Source: a bacterium (GTDB lineage Bacteria; BMS3Abin14). From it: DNA of 58,185 nucleotides. A program made the position numbers and the translations under genes. The notes under the pieces are model-generated. The model was not told the DNA's origin and made no database searches. It saw only the letters and a program-made list of their open reading frames with translations. The first letter of the stretch is position 1, and each line of letters begins with the position of its first letter. Positions 49,241 to 57,910 of the stretch are shown here, one piece after another. Location of the stretch: the NCBI GenBank assembly GCA_020350725.1, contig CP070719.1:594579-652763 (forward strand), read 5' to 3'.

Positions 49241-50029
49241 TTACCCCGAATTTACGGCGGATGCCAGTTCCCTGATCAGTTCATCCACCGACCGGAGGGC
49301 GGCATCCGGGCTTCCGGCCTCCATGATCACTCTGGTCACTGCCGATCCGACCACCACGCCGTTAACGTCACCGACAACCTCGGCCGCGTCCCGGCCGTGC
49401 CGTATTCCAAAGCCGAGGCAGACCGGCAGCTTGCCCATGTCTCTGGCGGAAGCCGCTACGGGTTTCCAGTCGGCACTGGACGCTATGGCGTCACCCGTCA
49501 GACCAGTCATGGACACCAGGTAGAGGAACCCGGAACCTGAGGACAGGAGTCTTTCCACCCTCGCCGGGGGCGTGGTGGGTGCAGCCATGGGAATGAGGGA
49601 GATCCCCGCCCTGTGCAGATCGCCCTTCAGCGGCCCCGATTCTTCCATGGGAAGGTCGGGAACGATGATACCGTCCACACCCTCATCGGCAGCCCTTTGC
49701 GAGAAAGTTCCGTATCCCATGCGGTAGACCGGGTTGACGTAGCCCATGAGGATGAGGGGGGTATCCTTTCGTTTTCGGATCCGTCCGGCGAGGGCGAGGG
49801 TCCCCCTGAGGGACATTCCGTTCTCCAGCGCTACCCTGGAGGCTTCCTGGATGAGGGGCCCGTCGGCAACAGGGTCGGAGAAAGGAAACCCGAGTTCGAG
49901 GATGTCCGCACCGGCCTCGATGGCGCAGTGGGCCAGCTCCTCATCGGCCCCCGGTGACGGGTAACCGGCCGTCAAATAGATGATGAGCTTTTTCCCGGGC
50001 TCCCTGAAGGTCCTGTCAAGACGGTCCAC
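49241..50029 (-). CDS. trpA: Tryptophan synthase alpha subunit
   Basis: It cleaves indole-3-glycerol phosphate to indole and glyceraldehyde-3-phosphate. ILELGFPFSDPVADGPLIQEASRVALENG holds the catalytic glutamate and aspartate, GIIVPDLPMEES and LYLVSMTGLTG follow, and LGFGIRHGRDAAEV with VVGSAVTRVI forms the phosphate site. The length of 262 residues is normal. GTG 50029 starts 3 nt after the trpB stop, so it is coupled with trpB, as its tunnel partner would require. It is the last gene of the trp operon. Confidence 0.97.
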   Translation of the reverse strand: MDRLDRTFREPGKKLIIYLTAGYPSPGADEELAHCAIEAGADILELGFPFSDPVADGPLIQEASRVALENGMSLRGTLALAGRIRKRKDTPLILMGYVNPVYRMGYGTFSQRAADEGVDGIIVPDLPMEESGPLKGDLHRAGISLIPMAAPTTPPARVERLLSSGSGFLYLVSMTGLTGDAIASSADWKPVAASARDMGKLPVCLGFGIRHGRDAAEVVGDVNGVVVGSAVTRVIMEAGSPDAALRSVDELIRELASAVNSG

Positions 50030-50032
50030 CGC

Positions 50033-51220
50033 TCACACCCTCCCCTCGAGCAGGGTCTCCATGTCCTTGTCCCCCCTGCCGGACAGGCACATGAGGACCT
50101 TTTTCCCTGCCAGCCCTTCCCTTTCCCTGAAGATCCATGCCAGGGCATGGGCCGCCTCGAGGGCGGGCAGAATACCCTCATCCCGGGTGAACCCGCGGGT
50201 AGCCTCCAGGGCTTCTCCGTCGCTGACCCGATAGTAGGCGACTGACCCGGATTCCTTCCACTGGCTGTGCTCCGGCCCGACCCCCGGGTAGTCGAGGCCT
50301 GCGGACACGGAATGGGCGGTGACGATCTGACCGTCGTCGTTCTGGAGGACGTAGCTGAGGCTTCCGTGAAAGATGCCCGGGCTGCCCAGTCCCAGGGAGG
50401 ATCCGTGCCGGCCGGGATCGTCCCCGGTCCCCCCGGCCTCTATTCCCACCATCTGAACCGAGGTGTCAAGAAAGGGATGGAAGAGTCCGGCCGCGTTGCT
50501 GCCGCCCCCGACACAGGCCACCAGAAGATCCGGCAGCGTCCCGTGCCGTTGAGTGAATTGCTCCCGGGCCTCGATTCCGATCACGGACTGAAAGGTACGG
50601 ACCATGACGGGATAGGGATGCGGGCCCACCGCCGATCCCAGAACGTAGAAGGTTCCTCCCACATTGCGGACCCAGTCCCTCATGGCCTCGTTCACCGCGT
50701 CCTTGAGGGTCCCCGCACCCTGGTCGACGGGAAAAACCTCCGCTCCGAGGAGCTTCATCCTCTCCACGTTGAGGGCCTGGCGGCGTATATCCTCCACCCC
50801 CATGTAGACGACACAGGGCAAGCCGAAGAGCGCCGCCGCCGTTGCAGTGGCCACGCCGTGCTGTCCCGCTCCCGTCTCGGCGATGATCCGGGTCTTGCCC
50901 ATCCTCACCGCAAGCATGACCTGGCCGAGGGTGTTGTTGATCTTGTGAGCACCTGTATGGTTCAGGTCTTCCCGCTTCAACTCCAGGACGAAGTCCTCTC
51001 CGGCCCCGGCGTACCGCCGGCAGGCGGTGAGGGGGGTCGGACGCCCCGAGTATTCCTCCATGACCGTCCGCAGTTCCCCCTGAAATGCGGCGTTCCCCCG
51101 GACCTCTTCGAAGGCCTTCCCCAGCTCTTCGAGGGCCGGCATCAGGACCTCGGGCATGTAGCGGCCGCCGAAGGTCCCGAAAAATCCCCTGGCATCGGGC
51201 TCCCTAACAGGCGATGTCAT
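50033..51220 (-). CDS. trpB: Tryptophan synthase beta subunit
   Basis: A PLP enzyme that joins indole and serine. FGGRYMPEVLMPALEEL marks the N-terminus, EDLNHTGAHKINNTLGQ the PLP lysine, ETGAGQHGVATATAAALFGL the indole channel, CVGGGSNAAGLFHPF the PLP phosphate loop, and GLDYPGVGPEHSQ the C-terminal region. ATG 51220 has GGAGG 5 nt upstream; the longer frame to 51367 overlaps trpF and is not real. The length of 395 residues is typical. It overlaps the trpF 3' end by 17 nt. Confidence 0.97.
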   Translation of the reverse strand: MTSPVREPDARGFFGTFGGRYMPEVLMPALEELGKAFEEVRGNAAFQGELRTVMEEYSGRPTPLTACRRYAGAGEDFVLELKREDLNHTGAHKINNTLGQVMLAVRMGKTRIIAETGAGQHGVATATAAALFGLPCVVYMGVEDIRRQALNVERMKLLGAEVFPVDQGAGTLKDAVNEAMRDWVRNVGGTFYVLGSAVGPHPYPVMVRTFQSVIGIEAREQFTQRHGTLPDLLVACVGGGSNAAGLFHPFLDTSVQMVGIEAGGTGDDPGRHGSSLGLGSPGIFHGSLSYVLQNDDGQIVTAHSVSAGLDYPGVGPEHSQWKESGSVAYYRVSDGEALEATRGFTRDEGILPALEAAHALAWIFREREGLAGKKVLMCLSGRGDKDMETLLEGRV

Positions 51221-51860
51221 CGCAACCTCCGTTACCCAGGGCAGCGTCCCGTGCCGCCCTGATAAATTCTTCCACGAGCTGCGGATCCTTGACGCCCGGG
51301 GCTGACTCGACCCCTGAGGCGGCGTCAACCCCGCACGGAACCAGGGTCCGGATGACCTCCCCGACATTGTCGGGCCTCAGCCCCCCGGCGACGATCACCC
51401 TGTTCTCCCGGCAGAAATCCTCCGCTATTTCCCAGGGAAATGTCCTTCCCGTCCCCCCCAGTTCCCCCTCGACCCTGGCGTCCAGGAGGAAAGCGGCCAC
51501 CCGAAACCGATGGAGCCCCTCCAGGTCTTCCCGACCCCCAACGCGAACCGCCTTGATGACCGGTGCTCTCACCCGGAGGCAGTAATCGGCCTCCTCGTGG
51601 CCGTGAAGCTGAACCGCATCCAGCCCGAGGAAGGACGTCAGGTCGTTTACCACGGACAGTTCCTCATCGGCGAAGATTCCGACCCTGGTGACAAACGGGG
51701 GAAGGCACTGGATGATATGTCGAACCGTGTACGGATCAACGTACCTCTTGCTGACCGGTACGAGATTGAATCCCAGTATGTCGGCTCCCAGACAACACGC
51801 GTCAAGGGCATCCCGCTCACTGGTGAGTCCGCATATCTTTACCTTGAGGGACGGGTTCAC
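51204..51860 (-). CDS. trpF: Phosphoribosylanthranilate isomerase
   Basis: A TIM-barrel isomerase of the trp pathway, 218 residues. LKVKICGLTSERDALD contains the catalytic cysteine, DAVQLHGHE the second active-site element, and PFVTRVGIF and VIVAGGLRPDNVGEVI the phosphate-binding strands; GVDAASGVESAPGVKD is the C-terminal signature. GTG 51860 overlaps the trpC stop (GTGA), so it is coupled. The order C-F-B-A is conserved in many bacteria. Confidence 0.95.
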   Translation of the reverse strand: MNPSLKVKICGLTSERDALDACCLGADILGFNLVPVSKRYVDPYTVRHIIQCLPPFVTRVGIFADEELSVVNDLTSFLGLDAVQLHGHEEADYCLRVRAPVIKAVRVGGREDLEGLHRFRVAAFLLDARVEGELGGTGRTFPWEIAEDFCRENRVIVAGGLRPDNVGEVIRTLVPCGVDAASGVESAPGVKDPQLVEEFIRAARDAALGNGGCDDIAC

Positions 51861-52636
51861 CGCGGCCTCCCGGCTTCCACCATCGAGGCGAGGACCAGGT
51901 CTGGATGCCGGGCTGTCACGAGGGACTCACCGACGAGCACCGCCCGGTATCCCATATCCGCCATTTTTCTTACCTCCTCGGGGCCTCTCATGCCGCTCTC
52001 GGCCACGGCCTGGACACCCCCCAGCCGGGAAGGGGCGATGCTCTCGGAAAGGGAGAGATCGACCTCGAGAGTCACAAGGTTGCGGTTGTTTATCCCCACC
52101 AGATCAGCCCCGGCTGTCAGGGCCGTATCCAATTCCTCTTCACTGTGTATCTCCACCAGGGGACGCAGCCCCTGGTCGCGGCTGACAGCTATCAGGTCCC
52201 TCAGTCCGTCCGGGCCCTGCAGGCCGGTGATGATCAGGATGCCGGAGGCTCCCAGGTGGGCCGCCAGCCGGGCCTGGAAGGGATCGACGACGAAATCCTT
52301 CCACAGGAGGGGAAGTTCACAGCCGCCGGCAATCTTGCGGAACAGCTCCGGTGACCCTCCGAAGTGCTGTTCCTCCACCACCACACTGACGCATTCGGCT
52401 CCCGCTGACACGTAGGCATCAAGGAGGCCGGACGCCTCCGTTTCGGCCATGAGATCCCCCCTGGACGGGCTCCTCAGCTTGATCTCGGCGATCACACCGC
52501 ACCCGGAGCCGTCAGGCGGCAGAAAACGGGGACGCCGATCCCTGACCGGCTCTCCGGACAGGAGATTCTGCTCCTTCCACCTCCTGACGTTTGCGACGGC
52601 CGCTCTGCCGGCCTGACCCAGGAAACCGGAAGTCAT
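51857..52636 (-). CDS. trpC: Indole-3-glycerol phosphate synthase
   Basis: It closes the indole ring. GVIAEIKLRSPSRGDLM carries the catalytic lysine, CVSVVVEEQHFGGS and LLWKDFVVDPFQ follow, and LVGINNRNLVTLEVDLSLS with VAESGMRGPEEV completes the barrel. The length of 259 residues is normal. ATG 52636 overlaps the trpD stop (ATGA). An open frame extends upstream to 53305 through trpD in another reading frame and is spurious. Confidence 0.96.
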   Translation of the reverse strand: MTSGFLGQAGRAAVANVRRWKEQNLLSGEPVRDRRPRFLPPDGSGCGVIAEIKLRSPSRGDLMAETEASGLLDAYVSAGAECVSVVVEEQHFGGSPELFRKIAGGCELPLLWKDFVVDPFQARLAAHLGASGILIITGLQGPDGLRDLIAVSRDQGLRPLVEIHSEEELDTALTAGADLVGINNRNLVTLEVDLSLSESIAPSRLGGVQAVAESGMRGPEEVRKMADMGYRAVLVGESLVTARHPDLVLASMVEAGRPR

Positions 52637-53658
52637 GCGTCCTGCTCCTGCGTGATGATCCTGACCCCGTCCAGAACCCTCCTCGCCGCGCCGCTGTCGA
52701 TGGAGCGGGCGGCCATCTCGATCCCCTCGTCTAAACCCGAGGCCCGTCCGGAAACCTCCAGGGCGGCTGCGGCGTTGAGGATGACCGCCTCCCGTACGGC
52801 TCCCTCGGCCCCATCCAACAGCTCGAGGGAGATGGCGGCGTTCTCCTCTGGAGTCCCTCCCCTCAGAGCGCCGGATGCCCTGAGGGGGAACCCGAACCGG
52901 GTCGGATCCAGGGTCCTGACCTCCACTCTGCCCCCCTCGTAGACTTCGGCCACGGTACTGGGTGCACAGACGGATATCTCGTCCAGACCGTCGTCGGAGG
53001 CGACAACAAGAGCCCTGCGGGTGCCCAACCTGACCAGGACGCCTGCCATCAGGGGGACGAGGTCCCGGCTGAAGACTCCCAGCAGCTGCCTCCTGACGCC
53101 GGCGGGATTGCAGAGAGGGCCGATGAGGTTGAATATGGTCCTGAAACCGAGCTCCTGGCGGACGGGGGCGACCTCCTTCATGGCCGGATGGTAGAGGGGA
53201 GCGAAGAGAAAGGCAAATCCGGTCTCGTCGAGGCAGCGAGCGGCGATTCCGGGATGAACCTCGGCCCTGATCCCGAGTGCCGAAAGGAGATCCGCGCTCC
53301 CGCACAGGCTGGAGACAGAGCGGTTTCCGTGTTTGGCCACTTTGGCACCGGCACCCGCCGCCACGATGGCGGCCAGGGTGGAGACGTTGACGGTACCTGC
53401 CTCGTCGCCGCCGGTACCGCAGGTGTCCAGGGCGTTGTCCAGATCAGTCGCCGGGAAGGGGACCGCCCTCTCCCTGAGGGAGGTCGCCGCTCCGGCGATC
53501 TCCTCTTCGGTCTCCCCCCGGACCTTCAGGGCCGTGAGAAAGGACCCTATCTGGGCACGGGTGGCTTTACCCTCCATGATCACGTTGACGGCGGCCGCCG
53601 CAGCGACGCTGTCCAGGGTCTCGCCGGCTGCCACACGGGACAGGATCTCACGTAACAT
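52633..53658 (-). CDS. trpD: Anthranilate phosphoribosyltransferase
   Basis: It transfers phosphoribose to anthranilate. DTCGTGGDEAGTVNVSTLAAIVAAGAGAKVAKHGNRSVSSLCGSADLLSALG is the PRPP/Mg loop region and FNLIGPLCNPAGVRRQLLGV the conserved central motif; the N-terminal helices (ILSRVAAGETL) suit the family. I prefer ATG 53658, 8 nt after GGAGG, to GTG 53667, which is only 1 nt after it. The length of 341 residues is typical. It overlaps the trpG stop by 11 nt. Confidence 0.96.
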   Translation of the reverse strand: MLREILSRVAAGETLDSVAAAAAVNVIMEGKATRAQIGSFLTALKVRGETEEEIAGAATSLRERAVPFPATDLDNALDTCGTGGDEAGTVNVSTLAAIVAAGAGAKVAKHGNRSVSSLCGSADLLSALGIRAEVHPGIAARCLDETGFAFLFAPLYHPAMKEVAPVRQELGFRTIFNLIGPLCNPAGVRRQLLGVFSRDLVPLMAGVLVRLGTRRALVVASDDGLDEISVCAPSTVAEVYEGGRVEVRTLDPTRFGFPLRASGALRGGTPEENAAISLELLDGAEGAVREAVILNAAAALEVSGRASGLDEGIEMAARSIDSGAARRVLDGVRIITQEQDA

Positions 53659-54235
53659 GACGGACACCTCCGCTCAGCCTGAGGAAGTTCCTGAAGATCC
53701 TCTCTCCCTCCAGGGTGCCGAAGGATTCCGGATGAAATTGGACCCCTTCGACTTGAAGCGACCTGTGCCGAATACCCATGATCTCTCCGTCATCGGCTAC
53801 GGCCGTGATCTCCAGTTCCTCCGGAAGGGATTCTCTCCTCAGGGCAAGGGAATGATACCGGATGGCCTCGAGGGGCCTGGGCAGGTCATGGAAGATCCCC
53901 TCACCGTTGTGGTCGATAAGGGAGGGTTTACCATGCATGATCCGCCCGGCGTGGACCACCTCGGCGCCGTAGACCTCGCCGACCGCCTGATGGCCGAGAC
54001 AGACGCCCAGAACCGGTGCCTTTCCCGCCATTTTCCGGATGGCCTCCCTGCTGATGCCGGCCGCCTCCGGCCTTCCGGGTCCCGGTGAGATCACCAGGTG
54101 GGAAAGCGGCATCCCGTCCAGTTCCTCAGGTGAAATCCGATCGTTTCTGATCACCCGGATATCGGATGCCATTGTGCTCATGGCCTGGTAGATATTGAAC
54201 GTGAAGGAATCGTAGTTGTCGATGATCAGGATCAT
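53648..54235 (-). CDS. trpG: Anthranilate synthase glutaminase component
   Basis: A class I glutamine amidotransferase of 195 residues that supplies ammonia to TrpE. ILIIDNYDSFTFNIYQAM opens the protein, LVISPGPGRPEAAGIS is the oxyanion region, VLGVCLGHQAVGEVYG the nucleophile, and VEGVQFHPESFGTLEG the His-Glu pair. It stands as a separate gene between trpE (44-nt gap) and trpD (overlap), not fused to trpD as in enterobacteria. It could also serve p-aminobenzoate synthesis, but no pabB is visible. Confidence 0.95.
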   Translation of the reverse strand: MILIIDNYDSFTFNIYQAMSTMASDIRVIRNDRISPEELDGMPLSHLVISPGPGRPEAAGISREAIRKMAGKAPVLGVCLGHQAVGEVYGAEVVHAGRIMHGKPSLIDHNGEGIFHDLPRPLEAIRYHSLALRRESLPEELEITAVADDGEIMGIRHRSLQVEGVQFHPESFGTLEGERIFRNFLRLSGGVRHVT

Positions 54236-54279
54236 GGGTTTGTCCTCTCTGGCATTATTTCGGAACGGAGAACTGAGTA

Positions 54280-55722
54280 CTAAGCACGGTCCTTCCCCTC
54301 CACGTTACCGAAGGCACGGAACATGGCCTGGGCTTTTGCCGCTATCTCGTCGTACTCCCGCTCAGGGACGGAATCGTAAACGATGCCCGCCCCCGCCTGA
54401 ACATAGGCCCGGCCGTGGGCGTAAAAGACGGAGCGTATGGTGATACAGAAGTCCATATTGCCGCGAACGTCGAAATAGCCTACCCCGCCGGCGTAGGGGC
54501 CCCTCACAACCGGCTCCATGCCGGCAATAATCTGCATGGCTCTGACCTTGGGGGCACCCGACACCGTCCCGGCCGGAAAACAGTTCCTGAGGACGTCGAA
54601 GGAGTCCTTGCCGGAGGCAATATAGGAACGCACCTCCGATGTCATGTGCATGACATGGGAATAGTATTCGACGTCCATTCGACGGGTGACTTCAACGCTG
54701 CCGGGGGCTGCTACGCTTCCCAGGTCGTTTCGCCCGAGATCGACCAGCATGATATGTTCGGCCCGTTCCTTCGGATCGGCCAGCATGTCCTCGGCGTTGA
54801 TCCTGTCCTCCTCCTCATTTTTTCCCCGGCGTCTCGTCCCGGCGATGGGTCGGACCGTCAGGGTGTCGATCTCCCTCCTGACAAGGAGTTCCGGGGAGGC
54901 GCCCAGAAGAACACCCCCGGGAAGGCGGAGGAAGAAATGATAGGGTGAAGGGTTCAGACGGGAAAGGGCATCGTAGACCGCCTCCGGTTCGGGGGGGGGC
55001 GTCACTTCCCACCGCCGTGACAGGACCACCTGAATCAGTTCCCCATCGGTAATAAGCCGTCTCGCCTGCCCCACGGCCCTGAGGAAATCCTCCCTGGGAA
55101 AAGAAGAACGCGCTGTCCGCACCACGCTGCCGAGTGCAGGTCCCCGGTACCCCTCAACCCCCTGGAGACGGAGTGCGGCTTCCCTCAGCAGATCGTTGGG
55201 ATCCTCATCCTCGAGGGCCCAGGCGACGAGGACCAGGCGCCTCTGGACGGCATCCTTGAGGACGATCAAAGAGGGCAGAAAGAAGGCAAAATCCGGCAGA
55301 TCCAGATCATCCTGCGGTGCGGGCCGGATGCCCTCAAATTGCCTCGAGGTCTCGTACCCGAGCGAGCCCAGCCACCCTCCCACGTAACGGAAGGAGGACA
55401 GGCCGGCGGGAACATATCCGGAGGGACTCAGGGAACGCATGAGATCAAGGGGGTCCGAGAAAGTCCCCTCGGTGGCATTCCCGTGCCTGTCATGGAGCCG
55501 ATATCGGCCTTCCTTTCCGTGAACCTTCAGGATCGGACGGGCTGCTGCGACACCGTACCTGGCCCACTTCTCCGTTCCCTCCCGGCTCTCGAGGAAGCCG
55601 ATGGCTCCCATGGGCGCGAGAGCAGCATCGATATCCGGCATCTCGCCCAGATCGTAGGACAGCTCCTGGTAGGCACACCTCATTCTGAGCTCTGCGGCCT
55701 TGTCGGGTGCCGGTGATGTCAT
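54280..55722 (-). CDS. trpE: Anthranilate synthase component I
   Basis: The chorismate-binding first enzyme of the pathway, 480 residues. AIGFLESREGTEKWARYG matches the LLES feedback-site region where tryptophan binds. IQVVLSRRWEV, NPSPYHFFLRLPGG, SPELLVRRE, RPIAGTRRRGKNEEED, LVDLGRNDLGSVA and GTVSGAPKVRAMQII are the chorismate-enzyme motifs. ATG 55722 has GGGAGG 6 nt upstream. It is the first structural gene after the attenuator, so its transcription should respond to charged tRNA-Trp, and its activity to tryptophan. Confidence 0.97.
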   Translation of the reverse strand: MTSPAPDKAAELRMRCAYQELSYDLGEMPDIDAALAPMGAIGFLESREGTEKWARYGVAAARPILKVHGKEGRYRLHDRHGNATEGTFSDPLDLMRSLSPSGYVPAGLSSFRYVGGWLGSLGYETSRQFEGIRPAPQDDLDLPDFAFFLPSLIVLKDAVQRRLVLVAWALEDEDPNDLLREAALRLQGVEGYRGPALGSVVRTARSSFPREDFLRAVGQARRLITDGELIQVVLSRRWEVTPPPEPEAVYDALSRLNPSPYHFFLRLPGGVLLGASPELLVRREIDTLTVRPIAGTRRRGKNEEEDRINAEDMLADPKERAEHIMLVDLGRNDLGSVAAPGSVEVTRRMDVEYYSHVMHMTSEVRSYIASGKDSFDVLRNCFPAGTVSGAPKVRAMQIIAGMEPVVRGPYAGGVGYFDVRGNMDFCITIRSVFYAHGRAYVQAGAGIVYDSVPEREYDEIAAKAQAMFRAFGNVEGKDRA

Positions 55723-55780
55723 GGTTTACCTCCCGTGGTGTCCAACGCCGAAGGGGCCGTTTCAGCCGCGGCCCCTTCAC

Positions 55781-55815
55781 AAAAAAGCCGCGGGTTCTCG
55801 GGGAGAACCCGCGGC
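55781..55815 (-). terminator. trp attenuator terminator
   Basis: GCCGCGGGTTCTC (55787-55799) pairs perfectly over 13 bp with GAGAACCCGCGGC (55803-55815), loop GGG; six A residues (55781-55786) give a T run on the minus strand. It lies 28 nt after the trpL stop. On the RNA, GAGCCCGC inside trpL can pair instead with its 5' arm (GCGGGUUC), forming an antiterminator. Confidence 0.93.
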
Positions 55816-55843
55816 GTCCATCACCTAAAATACACAGATCGGA

Positions 55844-55897
55844 TCAGCGGCCGGGACCCTCCCCTGCGGGCTCGGCCCACCACCAACCAAGAGACAT
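55844..55897 (-). CDS. trpL: trp leader peptide with three consecutive Trp codons
   Basis: A 17-residue reading frame M-S-L-G-W-W-W-A-E-P-A-G-E-G-P-G-R, with TGG three times in a row (55877-55885) in a window where Trp is otherwise rare. GGAAAGAG lies about 5 nt upstream of ATG 55897. In the RNA, GUGGGC over the last Trp codons can pair with GCCCGC just after (1:2 hairpin). Alternatively the second element, GAGCCCGC, pairs with the terminator 5' arm (2:3). Stalling at the Trp codons when charged tRNA-Trp is scarce would free element 2 and prevent termination. The promoter lies at 55937-55965. Confidence 0.9.
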   Translation of the reverse strand: MSLGWWWAEPAGEGPGR

Positions 55898-55936
55898 ATG
55901 GATCTCTTTCCTGCAGTGACTCGTCATGGTTCCGAC

Positions 55937-55965
55937 CGATTACCAGAAAACCGAACCTCTGTCAA
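55937..55965 (-). promoter_or_regulatory. Promoter of the trp operon
   Basis: On the minus strand a perfect TTGACA (55960-55965) is followed after 17 nt by TAATCG (55937-55942), preceded by TGG as an extended -10. It is 40 nt upstream of trpL and just past the stop of the dUTPase-like gene. Confidence 0.6.
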
Positions 55966-55974
55966 CCTCCACGC

Positions 55975-56424
55975 TCACCCCAACCTTACCAGCGTGGCCA
56001 CCGACAGGGGAGCATTTTCGCTCACCATGACCCCCCTGGAAGACACCAGGAGCAACATGCCCTCCATCTGGGAGTCCCAGTCCTCGACGGCCACCGTGGG
56101 GTGCCACAGCCCGTTCTTCATCAGGCTGACATGGGGCTGAATGAGCAGCAGATGCCCATCGGGAACATCGACCCTCTCGTTATACGCCACCCAGTAGGAA
56201 CCCTGGGCCAGGTCCCACCATCCAAGGTCCTCTTCGGCCGCTCTCCGGGCCGGTCGCTTGATCCGCCTCGCGTTCTCGGAAGCCCGCCCGGAAGAGTCGA
56301 GGCGGCCTTCTCCCATGATCTGCTCTACGTCCAGGAGAGTCAACGTGATCCGGCCGCCGGTTGTCTGGGCATCCGGGTCGACGGCGAACCGCAGGATGTT
56401 CTTCAGGTCGTCCCGACTCCTCAT
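55975..56424 (-). CDS. dUTPase/dCTP deaminase-fold protein
   Basis: A 149-residue protein with a trimeric dUTPase-like pattern: GSYWVAYNERVDVPDGHLLLIQPHVSLMKNGLWHPTVAVEDWDSQMEGMLLLV then VMVSENAPLSVATLVRL. This resembles archaeal-type deoxyuridine triphosphatase-like proteins, where a serine in the RSS-like loop (here HVSL) and the aspartate of the D/E-x-G loop are expected. The usual R-S-S is missing (P-H-V-S), so catalysis is uncertain. The start overlaps the yjbQ stop (ATGA). Confidence 0.7.
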   Translation of the reverse strand: MRSRDDLKNILRFAVDPDAQTTGGRITLTLLDVEQIMGEGRLDSSGRASENARRIKRPARRAAEEDLGWWDLAQGSYWVAYNERVDVPDGHLLLIQPHVSLMKNGLWHPTVAVEDWDSQMEGMLLLVSSRGVMVSENAPLSVATLVRLG

Positions 56425-56903
56425 GATCCGGATTTTCCGGCCCGCTGCTGCTTTCCGCCGGTGACCGTCAGATAGATGACCCGGTCCCGCGCCCTGAGAT
56501 CAAGCTCGATCAGGATCACCTGCTGCCAGGTGCCCAGAACGGGCCCACCGTCCCTCACCGGAACCGTCAGGGAGGGACCCAGCACCGCCGCTCGGACGTG
56601 GGATCTCCCGTTGCCGTCCCCCCACCGGGCGTCATGGTCGTAGTGGATCCCTTCGGGCGCGATCCTCTCGATGGCGGCCCTGAGGTCGGACAGCGCTCCT
56701 GATTCGAACTCCACAGTGGTCAGGGCGGCTGTCGACCCGGCAACGAACAGGTGGGCGAAACCATCTTCGACGCCTGATCTTTCCACCCGGGCGAAAACCT
56801 CCTCACTCACATCGACGATGTCCAGTTCCCCCCTGGTCCGGACGGAAAAAAATGTGGAATGGCAGATGAAGGCGCTGTCGGTGGCACTCATTTTGAATGG
56901 CAT
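56421..56903 (-). CDS. YjbQ family protein (secondary thiamine-phosphate synthase)
   Basis: A UPF0047/YjbQ protein of 160 residues. The family signature is seen as VAGSTAALTTVEFESG, then YDHDARWGDGNGRSHVRAAVLGPSLTVPVRDGGPVLGTWQQVILIELD, including the conserved HD and H residues. YjbQ proteins show weak thiamine phosphate synthase activity, but the physiological role is unclear. No ribosome binding site stands out for ATG 56903 or the in-frame ATG 56891. It is coupled to the dUTPase-like gene and divergent from radC. Confidence 0.87.
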   Translation of the reverse strand: MPFKMSATDSAFICHSTFFSVRTRGELDIVDVSEEVFARVERSGVEDGFAHLFVAGSTAALTTVEFESGALSDLRAAIERIAPEGIHYDHDARWGDGNGRSHVRAAVLGPSLTVPVRDGGPVLGTWQQVILIELDLRARDRVIYLTVTGGKQQRAGKSGS

Positions 56904-56999
56904 TAAACGGTTTCAGGCCAGCGGATCGGATGGTTTCACAGTATCCCGCTGGACGGGCGGCCGGGAGAGGCCCGGCGTCAATCGTAGAGGGCATGATAT

Positions 57000-57599
57000 A
57001 TGAAAGCCGGGTACCACGCAAGAGAGACGGAAATTGTCCTTCTCCAGCCCCTCGTGGGACGAAGGGCGGCCGAGGAGCTGCTGGCCCGCTATCCCCTCAG
57101 TCAGGTCCTGCGCGCCGACCGGTCGACGCTTATGGAGATCTGCCAGGTGGGTCCCAAACGCGCCGCCGCCATCCTCTCCCTGCCCCGCCTTCTCGAGCAT
57201 CTGGGAAAGGGATCGGAGGGGGGGCCGTCTATCTCGTGCAGCAGGGACGTCTTCGAACTCTTCCGGTACCGTCCTGGGATGTGCGACCAGGAACAGTTTG
57301 TCGTCCTGGCCCTTAACAGCAGGAACAGGATCCTGGTAGAACACACGGCGGCCATCGGATCCGTCAATACCGTGCACGTCCATCCCTCCGAGATCCTCAG
57401 GCCGGCCGTCCGGTATTCGGCCGCCAGCATCATCTGCCTTCACAACCATCCGTCCGGTGACCCGGTCCCGTCCTACGAAGACCGATCTCTCACGGGCCGC
57501 ATCTCCAGCGCCTGCGCCCTCATGGGGTTTCGCTTTCTCGACCACCTGATCCTCACACCGGATTCCTATTACTCGTTCTCCGACTCGGGCAACCTGTAG
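57000..57599 (+). CDS. radC: RadC family JAB-domain protein
   Basis: A 199-residue protein with an N-terminal helix-hairpin-helix region (VLRADRSTLMEICQVGPKRAAAIL) and a JAB/MPN+ metal-protease-like domain. CLHNHPSGDPVPSYEDRSLTGRI gives the H-x-H-P-x-G and D ligands for zinc. RadC was once linked to DNA repair; its real activity is unknown. ATG 57000 starts inside a purine-rich stretch, and the family's usual N-terminus fits. It is followed by the repeat block that ends the window. Confidence 0.92.
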   Translation: MKAGYHARETEIVLLQPLVGRRAAEELLARYPLSQVLRADRSTLMEICQVGPKRAAAILSLPRLLEHLGKGSEGGPSISCSRDVFELFRYRPGMCDQEQFVVLALNSRNRILVEHTAAIGSVNTVHVHPSEILRPAVRYSAASIICLHNHPSGDPVPSYEDRSLTGRISSACALMGFRFLDHLILTPDSYYSFSDSGNL

Positions 57600-57910
57600 G
57601 GCAGGGGGGAAAAGGAGTCCAGAGTCCGGAGGCCAGTGTCCAGAGGGGGCGATAATCTGGTTCACAGTTATTACCTGGAACATGGAAGGTGCATCACCAG
57701 ACACGGGGACACAGGGATGCGAGGGGGCGGAGGGGCGACAGGGCGAGGGGGCCCTTCGACAGGCACCGTTCGACAAGCTCACGGCAGGCAGGGCAGGCAG
57801 AGAGCCACAGTAATTGCGAGGGGGAGAGGGGGAGATAGGGCGAGGGGGCGAGGGGGCGAGGAACAGACGCGGAGACACGCAGACGCGGAGACACGGAAAG
57901 AAAGCGAATC

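Noticed and set aside
52637-53305. Upstream extension of trpC to 482 residues
   Set aside because: The extension is arginine- and glycine-rich and is the trpD gene read out of frame; trpC starts at 52636 with the usual ATGA overlap.
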